Shown here: one piece after another, positions 11,435 through 23,258 of the stretch
Position numbering within the stretch: the stretch's first letter is position 1
How the letters are laid out: each line of letters opens with the position of its first letter
NCBI GenBank assembly: GCA_013423325.1
Contig: BLJB01000130.1
Location: 62,001-126,000 of the forward strand
Direction of reading: 5' to 3'
DNA: 64,000 nucleotides
Source of the DNA: Usnea hakonensis
Taxonomy: Eukaryota > Ascomycota > Lecanoromycetes > Lecanorales > Parmeliaceae
Notes under the pieces: generated by a model
Seen by the model: the letters and a program-made list of their open reading frames with translations, nothing else
Databases searched by the model: none
Told to the model about the DNA's origin: nothing
Made by a program: the position numbers and the translations under genes

Positions 11435-11862
11435 TGCTGATTGTAACAGCAAGGAGTGGGCTAAGCTGCATCAGCACGTTTCGCACTGATTGGACGAGGG
11501 GCCTCGGAATGAATACACGTGCTGTACACAAGACGTCATTGCGCAGTCACGAAGCAAGGAACAGGATGAAAAAGTGGAGAGGAATTGGAGCACAGCGGAA
11601 CAGTAGTGGAGAAGTTTAGTGATACAGGATACATATCATTTAGGATCTTAACAACTAGGAGCAAGCATCCTTGCCGAACAGGGTTGCGTTTGCGTAGGTC
11701 ACTGGGATCCTGCGATGCCTTCCGGAAGACCAAGTTCTCATAGGCGAGTCGCTCACGACTCTCGGATAGCTCATGGTCTTCAAAAAAAGCTCAGGTTGAG
11801 TACAGTATGCTAATGACGACGTCTTGTTTAAGACAAAATCATAAACAGGGTTTCACCGATCC
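11435..11862. other. Intergenic, no gene seen
   Basis: Lies between the RNase promoter and the 3' end of the NmrA-like gene. Only short frames were seen. A missing 5' exon of the RNase gene could lie here. Confidence 0.45.
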
Positions 11863-12699
11863 TTATTCGGTCTTACCCTTACTTGCCGTATCAGTGATTA
11901 TACCGACCCTATGGCCTACGAATTTCGTATCCTCTCTCTCCAAATCTGCTGCAATAAAGTCCGCACAGTCTTCTAGTGTTGTAGCATATCTGAATGCATT
12001 ACTGATGACACTGAGGAATGGGCCCAAGTATGGGATTCGGTGGAAGACTGAATTCTGAAAACCAGGTGGCACATCAGCCGACGCATCCAGTGAATTACCA
12101 CGAGGCACGTCAAGAAGGGTGATAGTCTTGCTGGAGGGCGACATCTGGCTAGGACAAAACATTGACCATTGAATATTTTCCTGCGGGAGTTTGGATAGAT
12201 AGATATATGTGAGATTATGTTCCGTGAAGAGTGGAAAGCTGGACTAAGGTCAGCTAATACTTTGCAGGAAATAGAGAGCTATGGCTTACTATTGCATCAA
12301 TTGGGTGCCTTCCATGCTAGGAATGTCTAAGACGGACATACCGCCCATGAACCAAGCTCTGATCGGGTGATTGACTTCCTTGCTGGCGTTGACAGCCCCG
12401 GTAGCTACGGCTTTTATGATGTCTTGCATTTGAGGCTCTGTCCATGGAAAAACCGAGCCCAAGCCAGCAGTGTTGATGATTTTATCACATCCATGTTGAA
12501 TCAGAGCATTTCTGATACCATCTGAATCTGTCGCGTCGCCATTGATAACCACGACATGGGACAGAATGGTTGCAGGTATCAATTCTCGAAGTCTTTGCTC
12601 ATTTCGAACATAGACAATGACGCTTTGTTTGTGAGCGAGGAGCGCAGGGAGTAGGCGCGATCCAATATTTCCCGTGGCACCCAGCAATAGGACTGGCAT
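11863..12699 (-). CDS. NmrA/SDR-type NAD(P)-binding protein
   Basis: Exons 12699-12290 and 12238-11863 (51-bp GT-AG intron) give 261 aa. The N-terminus has the extended-SDR nucleotide-binding motif GATGNIGSRL (about residues 7-16) after strand VLLL, then INGDATDSDGIRNAL (the typical D-x-x-D after strand 3) and INTAGLG. The C-terminal half reads TYIYLSKLP and LDVPRGNS, then a closing helical part with TTLEDCADFI, as in NmrA-like atypical SDRs. These proteins are redox sensors or small-molecule reductases; the YxxxK catalytic pair is not evident, which favours an atypical or sensor-like member. ATG 12699 is preferred because the Rossmann strand starts there. Two CGG palindromes lie about 245-280 bp upstream. 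Confidence 0.85.
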
Positions 12700-13042
12700 T
12701 TTGCAAGCGCCGTGGAAGAGGAGTGAAGGTCTGGTCGAGATTTCAATATATAGCAGCAGTTTCAGGGCCAAATACGGATCGGCGTGTCCAAGATATTGGC
12801 CTTTTCCATTAATCGTCGCCCCCCCGGGCTCGGGAGGGACGATTATTTTAGTGGCCAGCGCGAGTGAATGGAAGTGAGTACGACAGGAGTTTATGATCGA
12901 CGTTTAGCGAGTCTGGGATGCACAGGGCACTCGGAAGATACTCTCGGATCCGAGTTCGGTATCCGAGGATCCGAGAGTCATCAACTTCCCAGTCCCCACT
13001 GCATTCTCCACAAAATCTCGGCCACCTCAAAGGGCAAAGACA
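12700..13042. promoter_or_regulatory. Divergent promoter, NmrA-like gene and MZT1
   Basis: A 343-bp spacer serving the minus-strand NmrA-like gene and plus-strand MZT1. It contains the nested palindrome described separately. Confidence 0.55.
12941..12977. repeat. Nested inverted repeat with CGG/CCG palindromes
   Basis: Perfect 11-bp arms (CTCTCGGATCC at 12941-12951 and GGATCCGAGAG at 12967-12977) flank a 15-nt centre. Inside lie CGGATCCG (12945-12952) and CGGTATCCG (12957-12965), everted-type CGG pairs with 2- and 3-bp spacers. ATCCGAG occurs three times (12948, 12961, 12969). The CGG-Nx-CCG layout is that recognised by Zn(II)2Cys6 dimers, so it may be an operator. Confidence 0.7.
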
Positions 13043-13385
13043 ATGCCGAGCGTTGAATTAGCATCCAAGCGCCAAGCTGCGCGAGAAGTCATCGACATCC
13101 TGTCTGAGATATCTCAACTGCTAGTACGCCTTCCTCCCCTGTGTCTCCCACCACTCGCGTAGCTAAAAACCATGGTCCCCAGAACACGCATCTGGACCGC
13201 AGCACCCTGTCTCTTTGTGTATCCTTGATCGAGAATGGTGTCAATCCTGAAGCACTGGCGGTGAGTGGCGGTGTTGTGGCATATTGGATACCAGGTGCTG
13301 ATTGGGGTACATACAGACGGTGATCCGTGAGCTGAGGAGAGAAGGCGCAAAGGTTCAGCAGCAAGGCAGCGTGGGATCTGGATAG
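13043..13385 (+). CDS. MZT1: Mitotic-spindle organizing protein 1 (MOZART1)
   Basis: Three very short exons, 13043-13123, 13183-13260 and 13317-13385 (introns of 59 and 56 bp), encode only 75 aa. MZT1 binds the N-terminus of gamma-tubulin complex proteins and is needed to recruit and activate gamma-tubulin complexes at spindle pole bodies. The family core is complete: ASKRQAAREVIDILSEISQLL, split from NTHLDRSTLSLCVSLIENGV (exon 2), then NPEALA joined to TVIRELRRE in exon 3. Both introns have clean GT and AG signals and sit in phase 0. No frame over 60 codons corresponds to it, so it is easily missed. It converges with CUE5. Confidence 0.95.
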
Positions 13386-13555
13386 GTTTTGGAATTGCAA
13401 ATGGGATCATGTCATGAGGGGCTGTGTGGAAAGATACCCGGCAATGGCGTTTTGTTGGTGAACACACCGCAAAGGCATTATAGAACTGTGCTCTTCGCTA
13501 TGAGCGAAAGGTGCCATCATATCTACAGAAATTACGCCCAAATAGTGGTATGACA

Positions 13556-15078
13556 TCAGGGCTTGCCCATCAAATTCTCTGTTTCTTTATCCCTCGTCTC
13601 GAGACTCCCAGATCTGTCCTGAGGCTCAAGCTTTTTTTCGCCAGGGGAGCCAATACCGTCTGACATGGCCTCCGCCGCTGCCTGCTTCAGTCTTTCGGTA
13701 TCGTCTGCTTTGACATCTCTTTTCCTCGCTTCTTCATCATCGCTGTCCCCGAGACTAAAGGGATCATGGTCTGCCACGGGACTGGGGTCTACTGGAGCAA
13801 GTGGCTGCCATTTACTGGATCTGCCTCCAGTGCCGGATGAGGGGCGGTTGATTGGATCGGGCGACTTGGGATAATGAATATCAATCTCTTCTGGTGGGCC
13901 ATCTTGGAATGAGACTCGGCGGGCTGATTGGGTTGATTGAGGGCGTGGCGGTGTGGGTTTAAAAAGATCCGGGTTTGCCAAAGGACGACTTGAGCGCCGT
14001 TGAGCTGCTACTTCCATTAGCTCCAAACATCCCAGAAATGTGCATTGCTATCGCATACCCTCGTTGTCTCTCATTTGAAGACCAGTGAAATCATCTCCTA
14101 GCACCTGGGGATCGGCATCATATCGCTCACGGTCTGCACTCCGCCTTCCAAATTCACTGCTCCTCCTACCGCCGAATTGTTGCTGAGCCGGATAGCCTTG
14201 GTGTGGCGGTCGCCCTTGATTATCGCCTTCCTCGTCACCATCAATCTTCTTCCTCAAGTTGGTAACCCACTTGTTGACTGTTGATTGTGTTTCGAGAAAT
14301 CCCTTCTTGATGTTGTCCTTGAGAATCGGTAGCTCTTCTAGTTAGGTCAGTAGAAATTAGCAAATCTTCAGCGGTCCAAGGTGAACGAATGTACCGTCAA
14401 ACCAACTGGGTCCATCCTCCTGGTCGTATCCGCTTGTTTGTCTCGGGGGTCCGCGCTGCTGCGGCCTTCTATTGCCTGATACAGACCTTGGATCTTCACC
14501 GTAAGCAGGGGCCCCGTTGTAGTGTTCAGCAAGTTGCCGGGCGTATCGCTCATCTGCTGCGAGCTGGCTTTCCTCTGTAGATGTAGGGCCTGTTGGTACC
14601 TGTTGCGGCCTAGGAGGTTGCGCCGGCGGAGGAGGCTCTGCGGCATCGGGATCTGACATGCCTGCATGCTATCAGCATTCCTCGAGAACAGAAAACGTCC
14701 TAAAGGTAGATACCTAGCAGAGCGTTGAATGACGGCTCTAGTTGTCCACCACTAGCCCGTAATACCGCTTTGACAACCACCGGATCAATAGAGGGAAAAG
14801 CTTCTTTCAACGTGTTCTCCGCTTGTTGCTCTGGAGCCAATGGACGTGGGGGCTTGGGCGGGGGAGCATCTTCCTCAGCGCCAGGCTTCGGCTTTTCTGG
14901 CGAAGGGACGGTTTTTGGAGAAGATGGCGACGTCTCTATAGGCTCGTCATCGAAATCTAGTGCGTTTGCAGTCGTTGGTGATTCAGGTCGAGCCTCTGGA
15001 TTCTATTGTGTGTCAGTAGGCATCCACTTTTCAACACTTTTTGCAAATGCAACGTACAGATTTCACTGGATCTGACAT
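13556..15078 (-). CDS. CUE5: CUE-domain ubiquitin-binding protein CUE5
   Basis: Five exons, 15078-15058, 15002-14714, 14661-14395, 14337-14059 and 14007-13556 (introns 51-57 bp), give 435 aa. Cue5-type proteins bind ubiquitin conjugates through the CUE domain and link aggregated cargo to Atg8 in selective autophagy. CUE domain about 65-108: ENTLKEAFPSIDPVVVKAVL, then FNALLGMSDPDA spanning the second splice. Further conserved blocks are ADERYARQLAEHYN and, in exon 4, LPILKDNIKKGFLETQSTVN, the C-terminal helix of this family. The last exon is disordered and Ser/Pro/Asp-rich. The last acceptor is ambiguous: TAG before 14007 is chosen, and an AAG three bases upstream would add or alter one residue. 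Exon 1 codes for only seven residues. Confidence 0.9.
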
Positions 15079-17104
15079 GAGCGCTAATATGAACGCTGCT
15101 TTTGAGAAAGTTCAGGATAGCTGGAACTGGGGGAGGAATCAAAAGCATGTGATAGCAGAGTGGTACACATAATCTCGGTCAGGCTATAAAATAAAGCACA
15201 ATTTTATGCCAATTGCGGCTCGGCTAACGCGCCAAAGACTGTTGAGCCACTCATCAGAAACCCCACACACCTGACTCTACGACTTCAGTCTTCCAAATTC
15301 CTCTACCATGTCCTTAGCCTTAGTGACGTGTATCTAGGTTGAGAAGATGCCTGTCTGACGGAACATTCAAGGCAGCCTTGGACCATCATTGACACGACTC
15401 AATCAACTCGTACTATCTCAAGCCGACCAAGCCAATCACTTTTCAAGCCTTTCTGCTATCAAAATTTCCTCGATCGTGGTTCTCTTTTCATTCCTGCATA
15501 AGCACGTCCCGAGATTTAGGACTACTCACATGCTCGAATATTGCTGTGCGCTTCTTACTCGGTCAGAGGTTGAGACCATTAAGCGGAAAGGCACACCCGT
15601 ATTTCTATCATCAATCGAATAGATGCGAGATTTGCGGGGCGATATGGGCGCTGTATCTTCACCCTTTGAAATGTGACCTCCCAGACTTTCCAACAAGTTT
15701 CCAATTGGCCATTTCTGGTAATTGCATCTACTTCTTAATGAAAAGGAATTGCCAGCTGAGCCAGTCCAGCCAATGAGATCAATTTTGTCTTGTAAATTGC
15801 CTTCCATCTAATAAGCGGTCGTTATATTGGCTCCAATGCAAGTCCTACAGTGAGAGCGTCCCCTTTATATTTTGTGGACCACACCTTACCATTCATAAAA
15901 TTCCGAATACTATTATACTAGCGTCCCTGGAATTCGAGACTCATAAAATTAGGTAAGGTAGCAATACAGTCACCATCTGTCGTGCTGCCTCTCGCTTTCT
16001 GGCCAACGTTTATCCATCAGCTTTCCGAGCATCAGATAAGACTATCGACGCTACTATCATGACCTCAAGCATAGCGCTAGCCATATTCTGGTATTGCTCT
16101 ATTTATTCAAGGATCCATGATTTTCTAGAAGTAACGCGTGGTGAAGGACCTTCAAACGATCCATCATACTGGCCTCTTCGCAGCTGGCGCATTAGCCTCT
16201 TGGCTCGCCAATGATCTATTAGAGATCATCATAGTAGCCATTGATGAATAGGTACGATTTTCGAACGCTCTAATTGATCACTCTCTCAAGCATACCCAGT
16301 ATTCGAGAGCAAACGTGAGCGTTCTTGCCGTACCCTCCGCGGGCGAAAAGAACGAGATCGCCCAAGCGAAGCACCTCATTAAAGTAAGCGAACTCTTTGC
16401 AGAAGTCATCACCGCAAATAACGTATGTATTAACGTTTTTGGGTCAGAGGGGCCAATAAGGCAGACTGCTGTCATGCTAAATTCAAGAAACGCCTCGTGG
16501 CGCTAAGCCCGTCTTCGACCTCAATTCCGAAATTGGATACAGTAAGGTATATATTACTGCTAGCTTCACAACCGACACTGTTTCGAATTGCATACAAGTT
16601 GACATTTTGTTCTACAAACTGGCGTTGAAGGATGTTTCAACTTTCAAACTCGAAAGTCCGATTCGATTTTTCAAGCTCTTGAGGCCTTCTAATGAGTTGA
16701 GGTTGAAGAAATTGAGATTCATAAAGATAGAGTAGCTACTCCGTATTGAAATATTAGCAATACGCTAATTGCTTAGCGTTGCTAAAGAGTACAATTTAAA
16801 GATCCCAAACATACCTTACCTGACTCTGTGTCAAGCAAGCAAATATGTAAGTCTCCTCCAACATCACGGTCATTACCATTGGCGCTCCGTGCCGCCGCAG
16901 TCTAGCATAGTAGTCAGTACTACTCGATACTTGACCCACGCCCCGAGCGACCAACTCAAAGCCAAACTTACAAAAGAGACCAGGACCCACACAACATCAT
17001 GCACCTTTGAGTAATGTCGACCGAACAGGATGAAGCATGGTCCCATTACTGCCATGCTATTACTGACGTCCCCGCCCCCGGATCGCCGCCTCTGAGTCTA
17101 CAGC
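15079..17104. other. Gene-poor AT-rich interval
   Basis: Two kilobases with no recognisable gene on either strand. The part around 15.8-16.8 kb looks AT-rich by eye and holds an imperfect inverted repeat (16754-16785). Confidence 0.5.
16754..16785. repeat. Imperfect inverted repeat
   Basis: TTAGCAATACGCTAA (16754-16768) and TTAGCGTTGCTAA (16773-16785) are reverse complements apart from a two-base insertion, separated by four bases. Confidence 0.6.
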
Positions 17105-18202
17105 ATGAGCACTCTCACTCAGAATTCTCCATCGCCATCCCCACCTCCAGCAACAACTACGCCCTTTCTGACACCCGCGAACCCCTCCAATCACCCTTCA
17201 AGATACTTCCTCATCCTCCAGGCCCGTACATGGAGATTTCTTGCCCGCATTGGCTTCTGGCTGCACACCTTCCCCAAGCCATCACCCCCAGCACCCGCCT
17301 TCCTCCGCTACTTCACCTCCACCGCCCTTGATAATGGCACTAACCCCGCACGCCTCGAGCTGGCTTTCTACGTCCCCGATGACTACGCTCGCCAGGTCCA
17401 GCGCGGGAAGAGATATCCTGTCGTCGTCAACTTCCATGGCGGGGGCTTTACACTGGGGCGAACGTCCGATGACGCACGTTGGGCGGCGACGGTTGTCCGT
17501 GACACATCCGCTGTAGTTATAGCCGTCACATATAGGCTAGCGCCCGAACACCCTTTCCCAACAGCGGTCGAAGACGGCGTTTGCGCGCTGCTTTACATTT
17601 CCGCTAACGCGGATACCCTCGGTATCGACGCCGGCAAGATGTCCCTCTGCGGGTTCTCCGCTGGCGGCAATTTGGTCTTTACGGTCCTCTTGCGCTTACA
17701 GACGTACCTGGAATCGCTGGACGACCAGGTCACTCCCCCTCGACCCTGTATCGTTGCGATCATCGCCTGGTACCCGGGCCTAGACTACCGGCTATCGCGC
17801 TCGCAACGCCGCGCCGCTAGCATCAGGCCCGATAAAACGCTCCCTGCCATCCTCACAGACCTCTTCGACGCTTCATACCTTCCCGACCCTGCTTGCGTGA
17901 CGTCGCCCTATGTTTCGCCCGCGGCGGCTAGCGATGAGGTCCTGATGACGGCCCTACCAGATAATATAGCGTTGTACATGTGCGAATGGGACATGCTGCT
18001 GCAAGAAGACAAGGAGTTTGGGGAACGTCTGCAGAGGTTGGGGAAATTGGTAAGGTGTGTGGTTGTTGAGGAGAGGGGGCATGCCTTTGATAAGAAGCCG
18101 TGGCCGTTTGGGCTGGATTGGAAGGTGGAGGCGTATTATGGGCAGGCGTGTGGGTGGCTTCGTGAGGTGCTGGGGGATAGTGAGGGGAGAGGGTCAAGAT
18201 AG
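17105..18202 (+). CDS. Alpha/beta hydrolase, hormone-sensitive lipase (GDXG) type esterase
   Basis: A single exon of 365 aa. It has the HSL-family oxyanion motif HGGGF (111-115), TYRLAPEHPFPTAVED (about 142-156), nucleophile elbow GFSAGG (Ser185), acid CEWDML (Asp296) and base RGHAF (His326): a full Ser-Asp-His triad in the usual order and spacing. Such enzymes hydrolyse short-chain esters and lactones. A weakly hydrophobic segment (about 34-54, with FLARIGFWLH) could be an N-terminal membrane anchor. The elbow has Phe where the family consensus GDSAGG has Asp. The first 30 residues are Pro/Ser/Thr-rich. ATG 17105 is the first in frame. Confidence 0.9.
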   Translation: MSTLTQNSPSPSPPPATTTPFLTPANPSNHPSRYFLILQARTWRFLARIGFWLHTFPKPSPPAPAFLRYFTSTALDNGTNPARLELAFYVPDDYARQVQRGKRYPVVVNFHGGGFTLGRTSDDARWAATVVRDTSAVVIAVTYRLAPEHPFPTAVEDGVCALLYISANADTLGIDAGKMSLCGFSAGGNLVFTVLLRLQTYLESLDDQVTPPRPCIVAIIAWYPGLDYRLSRSQRRAASIRPDKTLPAILTDLFDASYLPDPACVTSPYVSPAAASDEVLMTALPDNIALYMCEWDMLLQEDKEFGERLQRLGKLVRCVVVEERGHAFDKKPWPFGLDWKVEAYYGQACGWLREVLGDSEGRGSR

Positions 18203-18822
18203 AAAAGCTAGAAAAGTTTCGCTATATTTGTGTATAAACATCCGATTAATGGGTATGTCGACATTTCTCCATACAATTTCCTCTTTACTCCTTCGTAGGC
18301 ATCGAGGCTACGAACCACACACCCGCGCCCCCACTTCCCTGCTCTACAATACACCCCCACTGTAAAGTAACCCTCAGATCCAATCCAATCCAATCCCAGT
18401 TTCCAAACCTTACCGCTTAATCCATACTCCGTCGCCGTACACTTACTCTTCATCATGTCCACACTTCTCTTTAAGATCAGGCAACTTTGCCACTTTTCCA
18501 ACACGTCATACAACTCGAACATATTGCCGACTATCATTGCCGCCCATTACTCGTTACTTATTGGACGAGGTGAGATGTGTGATGTTGGGAGAGGGGGGAA
18601 AGGGAGCTTTACTCACAACTAACGTTCATACCTCTGTCTTTTCTAGATTTGAAGAAAGGTTTGCGGTTTCGGTTGGGTTTGATCTAGTTGGATTTGATAT
18701 GGTGAGGGGGGAAGTGGATTGGATCCGGCTAAGTGGCGTAGGAAGATCCTTGACGTGCGTTAAATGGATGTATGAATGGAGGTTGAGGGGGAGGTAGTTG
18801 TGTGAACAGCAAAGTAACCACC
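18203..18822. other. Intergenic between convergent genes, no gene seen
   Basis: 620 bp between the 3' ends of the esterase and membrane-protein genes. No coding signal was found. Confidence 0.5.
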
Positions 18823-20744
18823 TCAATAATGTGGGATGTAATCTGCCCACTGCACCGTCTGATAAACTCCCAATTGCGCACGCCGCAAACTGATGAAGGT
18901 CTCGGTGATGATGTAGATTCTCGACAGGGCGAAGAATGGAGCATTCAAAAGTCCAATCAGTATTACCACTCGATAAAGCAACGGCAACACTCCCGGCTCT
19001 CGAGTGAAGAACGACTTCCACAAAAGCCGGAAACCATGCTCATGGTAGAAGACGACGACGGAGAAGATGGCCAGCAGCGAGATGACTCCGGCGATGGTGT
19101 CGATGCAAGCGATCCTCCACAGGAGGCGCTCAACAGGTGTTGGGAAGACAAAGTCCCAAGCCGTGGCGTGTGCAGCACCATAGAACATGCAGACTGAGAG
19201 TGCTGCGATCAGACCGCCCGACGCCCAAGAGCAGAAATAGGCATAGAAACCTGCCTGCAGTCCCTTGCGGTCAAGAAAGATGCTGTGGTTGTAATAGGTG
19301 AAGTAGTTGACGGAGCCTTTGGGCGAGTCACGATACAATTCTTCTCCAATCTTTGTCGCCGCACGCGCCGCCAGAGTCCACCTTCGGACGTCCCTCGAGG
19401 TCAGAGATATTTGCAGGCGGCCTCCATGCCGATGTTCCTCCTGTGCACCCCACAGGCTTTGAACGCTCATTGCGGGTCCGATGCCGCATTCAAGCGCTTG
19501 TCCAGACATCACAGAGCAGATTGCTGGGCCATGCAAGGAAGGTCCCATCGAGTAGTCACAGCCGTCAACTTCTTGGTGTTCAACGACGTTGGGTGCGGCT
19601 GTTGACAACTCATGTGATACATGCGCTTGCTTGGGACTGTGCGGAGAAGATGATGACTTCTCTTGCACGGCAGCGGCTGCAGAGTCCTCCTCGGATTGAG
19701 GATAGAGGTGAAGATATGCGCTCTCGGATCCGTTCGCAAATCTATGCTGGACTGATTTGATCGGCACCGCGCGTTCCTGATCATGAGTGCGGACTCGGGT
19801 GCCAAAGCCATAGTTTCGGACCAGCATGAGAGCGAGAAGATCTTCGAATTCAGAGGCATCTACCCACGCGGGGTCCCGGACATCAAGGGGCTTCTGGAAC
19901 CACAGTCCGTACATTGCTATCGCACATCCTACATGGACCAGCGTATGGACTTCCAGTAATGTAATGGGATAGCCGACGCTCTTTCGAGAAACCGTCTGTA
20001 CGAGCATCCAACTCACCTGAATGCAGACTAGGGATTTGACTAACATGTCGGCTTTACTCTTATCCCGAATAGCGGCGTCTGACATCTTGACAAAATGGCC
20101 ATGCTTCGCAAGGAAAGCTAATCCTTTGGCAGATATCGTGAGGCGAGACAAGGTGTTATGGATAGCGCTGACGTCAAAGACAAACCCTCCCATGAGCCCA
20201 AAATAGCCATATATGAGACTATATTTGGCCTTTTGAGGTGTTTCTAATGGTATCTGGAAAGTCGCCTCAGTATCTCAATATCGCGATAGACAAGGGTTCG
20301 GTTATGTACTGCTCTAGCCGGTGTCTCCGATGAACTCCAAAACCGTGTCGTGGTAATTGTTCGCAAGTCTGTCTGCTCTTCGACAGCCAAATTGTTGAGT
20401 TTCTTGCAGAGTCTCGACGCAGAAAACCACTGCTTTCCTGCCGTGTACAGCATTATTTCTGGGGCGAGGATAGCAATGATGACCCATTTGCATTTCCGAC
20501 GCAACCACTGAAGGGTCGTTTCCCCGGCTGGTCCCACGTTCATATGAATGGCGGTAACAACGCATAATGAGAGTGTAAAGCAACAATTATATAGGATAGT
20601 CCATGTTCCTTAGAGGTTTGTGAGCTCGATCTGTCGCTGAAAATTGCTTTGGTGGAAGATGCTTGACAGACCTCGGCCATTTGGCTCAGGAACCCAGGCA
20701 GGAGCAAAATCATTGAGCTCAGTGGAATTCAGACCCGCGGGCAT
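18823..20744 (-). CDS. Conserved fungal polytopic membrane protein
   Basis: Exons 20744-20672, 20608-20310 and 20253-18823 (introns of 63 and 56 bp) give 600 aa. The small first exon ends in WVPEPNGR and joins GTWTILYNC, a junction typical of this fungal family of unknown function. About eight hydrophobic segments are visible: near 26-48, VIIAILAPEIMLY, YGYFGLMGGFVF, SLVCIQVSWMLVQTV, VHVGCAIAMYGLWF, YFCSWASGGLIAALSV, IDTIAGVISLLAIFSVVVF and VVILIGLLNAPFFALSRIYI. The highly conserved MSDAAIRDKSKAD, GYPITLLEVHTLVH and KPLDVRDP blocks lie in the middle, and the chain ends in WADYIPHY. A variable Ser/His-rich loop separates the halves. Role unknown; transporter or scaffold are both possible. Confidence 0.85.
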
Positions 20745-23258
20745 TCTTCTATGAGTGGATGAAATCTACTTTAGCAATGCTGCAGCTAAGTGTGTTGCAC
20801 GATCAATGCCGACTGGTCGATTGAATGTTTCGCGCAGTCGTTTGACATATTGCGCAGAGAGTTAATTCGTCGATAGAGCTATCGAAGCGTAGTTTACATC
20901 TTTCCATCACGATATGATAGATTTCCAGGAGGTTCAGTGCATCAGATAGACGTCAACGCGATCCGGAGGCAAATGAGCTTTTTATGGGGTCGAGGGTAAG
21001 GGAAGAGAGGCTCGATACTTCAACTTCCCACACGCTTTGGCCGCCATGAGGCTCTTAGCATACGCGTTTGAATACTCATCAGCCGCAAATCTGGCTACCT
21101 CGGCTTTTGGCATTATGGTGCATTATGGCTTGCCAAGCATTGCAATGCCGGAAGATCACGAAACCGAAACAACCCATGCCAACCTTGAAGTACCTACCTG
21201 TAGGGAAGGGTGGGGGCACAGTTGGGGTCCCCAGGCGGGTCGGCAGGCTTCCGCTTTTAGGCCACAACAACATACCTTCCTTACCTTACTTATCAGAAAG
21301 CATTTGCTCTCATATAAGACACCTTTGTGACAAATTTCTTTCGAATCCGCTTCAATTGAATTATTACGTGAAGAATCAGCATACTTAGATCTTCGACTAC
21401 AACAATTCAGAGACTAGTCAGAAGGAAAAGTGTTTTATGTGAAAGAAGGTGCCAATTGATGCAAGCAAGCATGCTTTATAAAGGCTAGCTTTCTGAGCTT
21501 CACCACTTGCCGTGTCCACAGGTACTGGCTATAATAATGCTAGACCACGATGCTCCTAGCTCTTGAACCCTTAAAATTGACTACAAGTCGCCGTCCTGGT
21601 CATTACATGTACAAATGGCGTCCGCATTGACGCACTGCCAATACTCAGCCTCTAAAGTCTTACTGGAGGTTGCTGTGACAACACAGTACTCCTGGCGAAC
21701 GTGCTATCGCAATCTACTTGGAGCGATACGCCCTCATCGGGATCGTACTGTGTTTGGACGATGCAGAAATGTGGAAATGATTAGAAAAAAGCAGTATGTC
21801 GTTCGGCCATTCAGGATTGACCTTGCACGAACATAGGTCAAGAGCGACGCCAGGACAGAGAGCCTGAATATTCGTATTGTTTCTCGTAGAATTCTGTAAA
21901 GACTTTGCGAAGCAGGTGGTAAGTAGGTTCGAGATGGACGGCTGATCTGAATGCTGGTTCCTTGGGCAGCTTTTTCGGGGACCGGAGAGACTTGTATATC
22001 TCACATGAGGGCTTGAAAACATACACCATGGACCCCATATTTTCTCACATGGTAGGGACCGCCCACCGCCTCTTGAAGATCTGCGAATCCTCTTGATTGT
22101 TATTCGCATCAGCTTTCAGCGTGGTTTCATGCTTTGCAAGATCCCTTTTATGACGTCGCTCCAGGTTTAAGGAGTCCTCTCCATGGTGTCAGAGGGAAAT
22201 TCAGCTTCGTGCCCTGCTGTAAGTTCGAGAACAATGATTGCTCTTCGGAATGGACAACACACGGATGTGGACGGCATCAGGTGATGCATCGTTCGGTCTA
22301 CCATGTAGCACGTGAGCCATAGAAGTAGGTTTAGCTCTAGCTCCTTGACTCCATGTGTCACCGCACTTTGAACCTATTTTCACAGTCCATATAGTGCCGA
22401 CCCTGACCAAGGCATCGGCAATTACTGTGGATGCGCGGACAGTGGGTTCACCAGTTTGTTTGAGCAACTATCATTACACATGTCTTCATGTTGCGGCAGC
22501 AAATCTGACCGACTGTAACCACCACAGGCATATGCTGGCGGGGCGGAGGCGGAGAAAATGTGTGCGACCCTGTTGGGGGTTCGATACCGTATCCATTTGA
22601 ATAGACATGAAAAGGCGAATCGATCTGCTTTTTCTTCTGAGAAACACGTCCTCAGAATGTGAAATGGAGAGGCCAGGCAGATAATGGTTGGCCGGGGTTC
22701 AGTTGAATGACTTTTTGACTGAAGTTAGTGATGAAGGCGAAAAGAATTAGAGACGCGATTTGATCTAACCTCCCTTTATGCGAGTGGAAGTCTTGCATTT
22801 CCCTGTGGATGTAGCATTTAGGTTTTGCACAAGGTGCTTCTTCATGAGAAACTCTCACAAAGAGCTACGAGGCTAGAGATTTAGCCTCACTGCCTTGCCT
22901 TTACTGTACAACATAAAAGGAATAGGCACGAATACCACCTACATTTTGCAGTGGGGAATACTTATCATCTTACCATCAGCAAACAGGTTTTTTCTTGCCG
23001 CATTGCCGGTTTTCTAATTTATTCCGAAGCCAGAGAGAGTCAGATTGCGTCATATTGTCCTTAGACATGCGGCTTTGCCAAGCGCAAATGCAACTCAATG
23101 GCCAAGGCTGCAATCATAAGGTACCTAGTCGTTTCCCCTCAGTACTGCTGGCGTATCGCTTGTTCACCTCGCTGTCATACTTCGTTGATACCAGTCGGAT
23201 TGAAGACGCCAGGACATAAAGGTCTTATAGTCTTCGATCGGCAGAGTAGAAATTCATT
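20745..23258. other. Gene-poor interval
   Basis: 2.5 kb with scattered short frames on both strands and no family I recognise. The right 250 bp is the upstream region of the AAA ATPase gene. Confidence 0.5.

Noticed and set aside
13089..13467. Minus-strand frames over MZT1
   Set aside because: Antisense shadows of the MZT1 exons and introns with no family resemblance.
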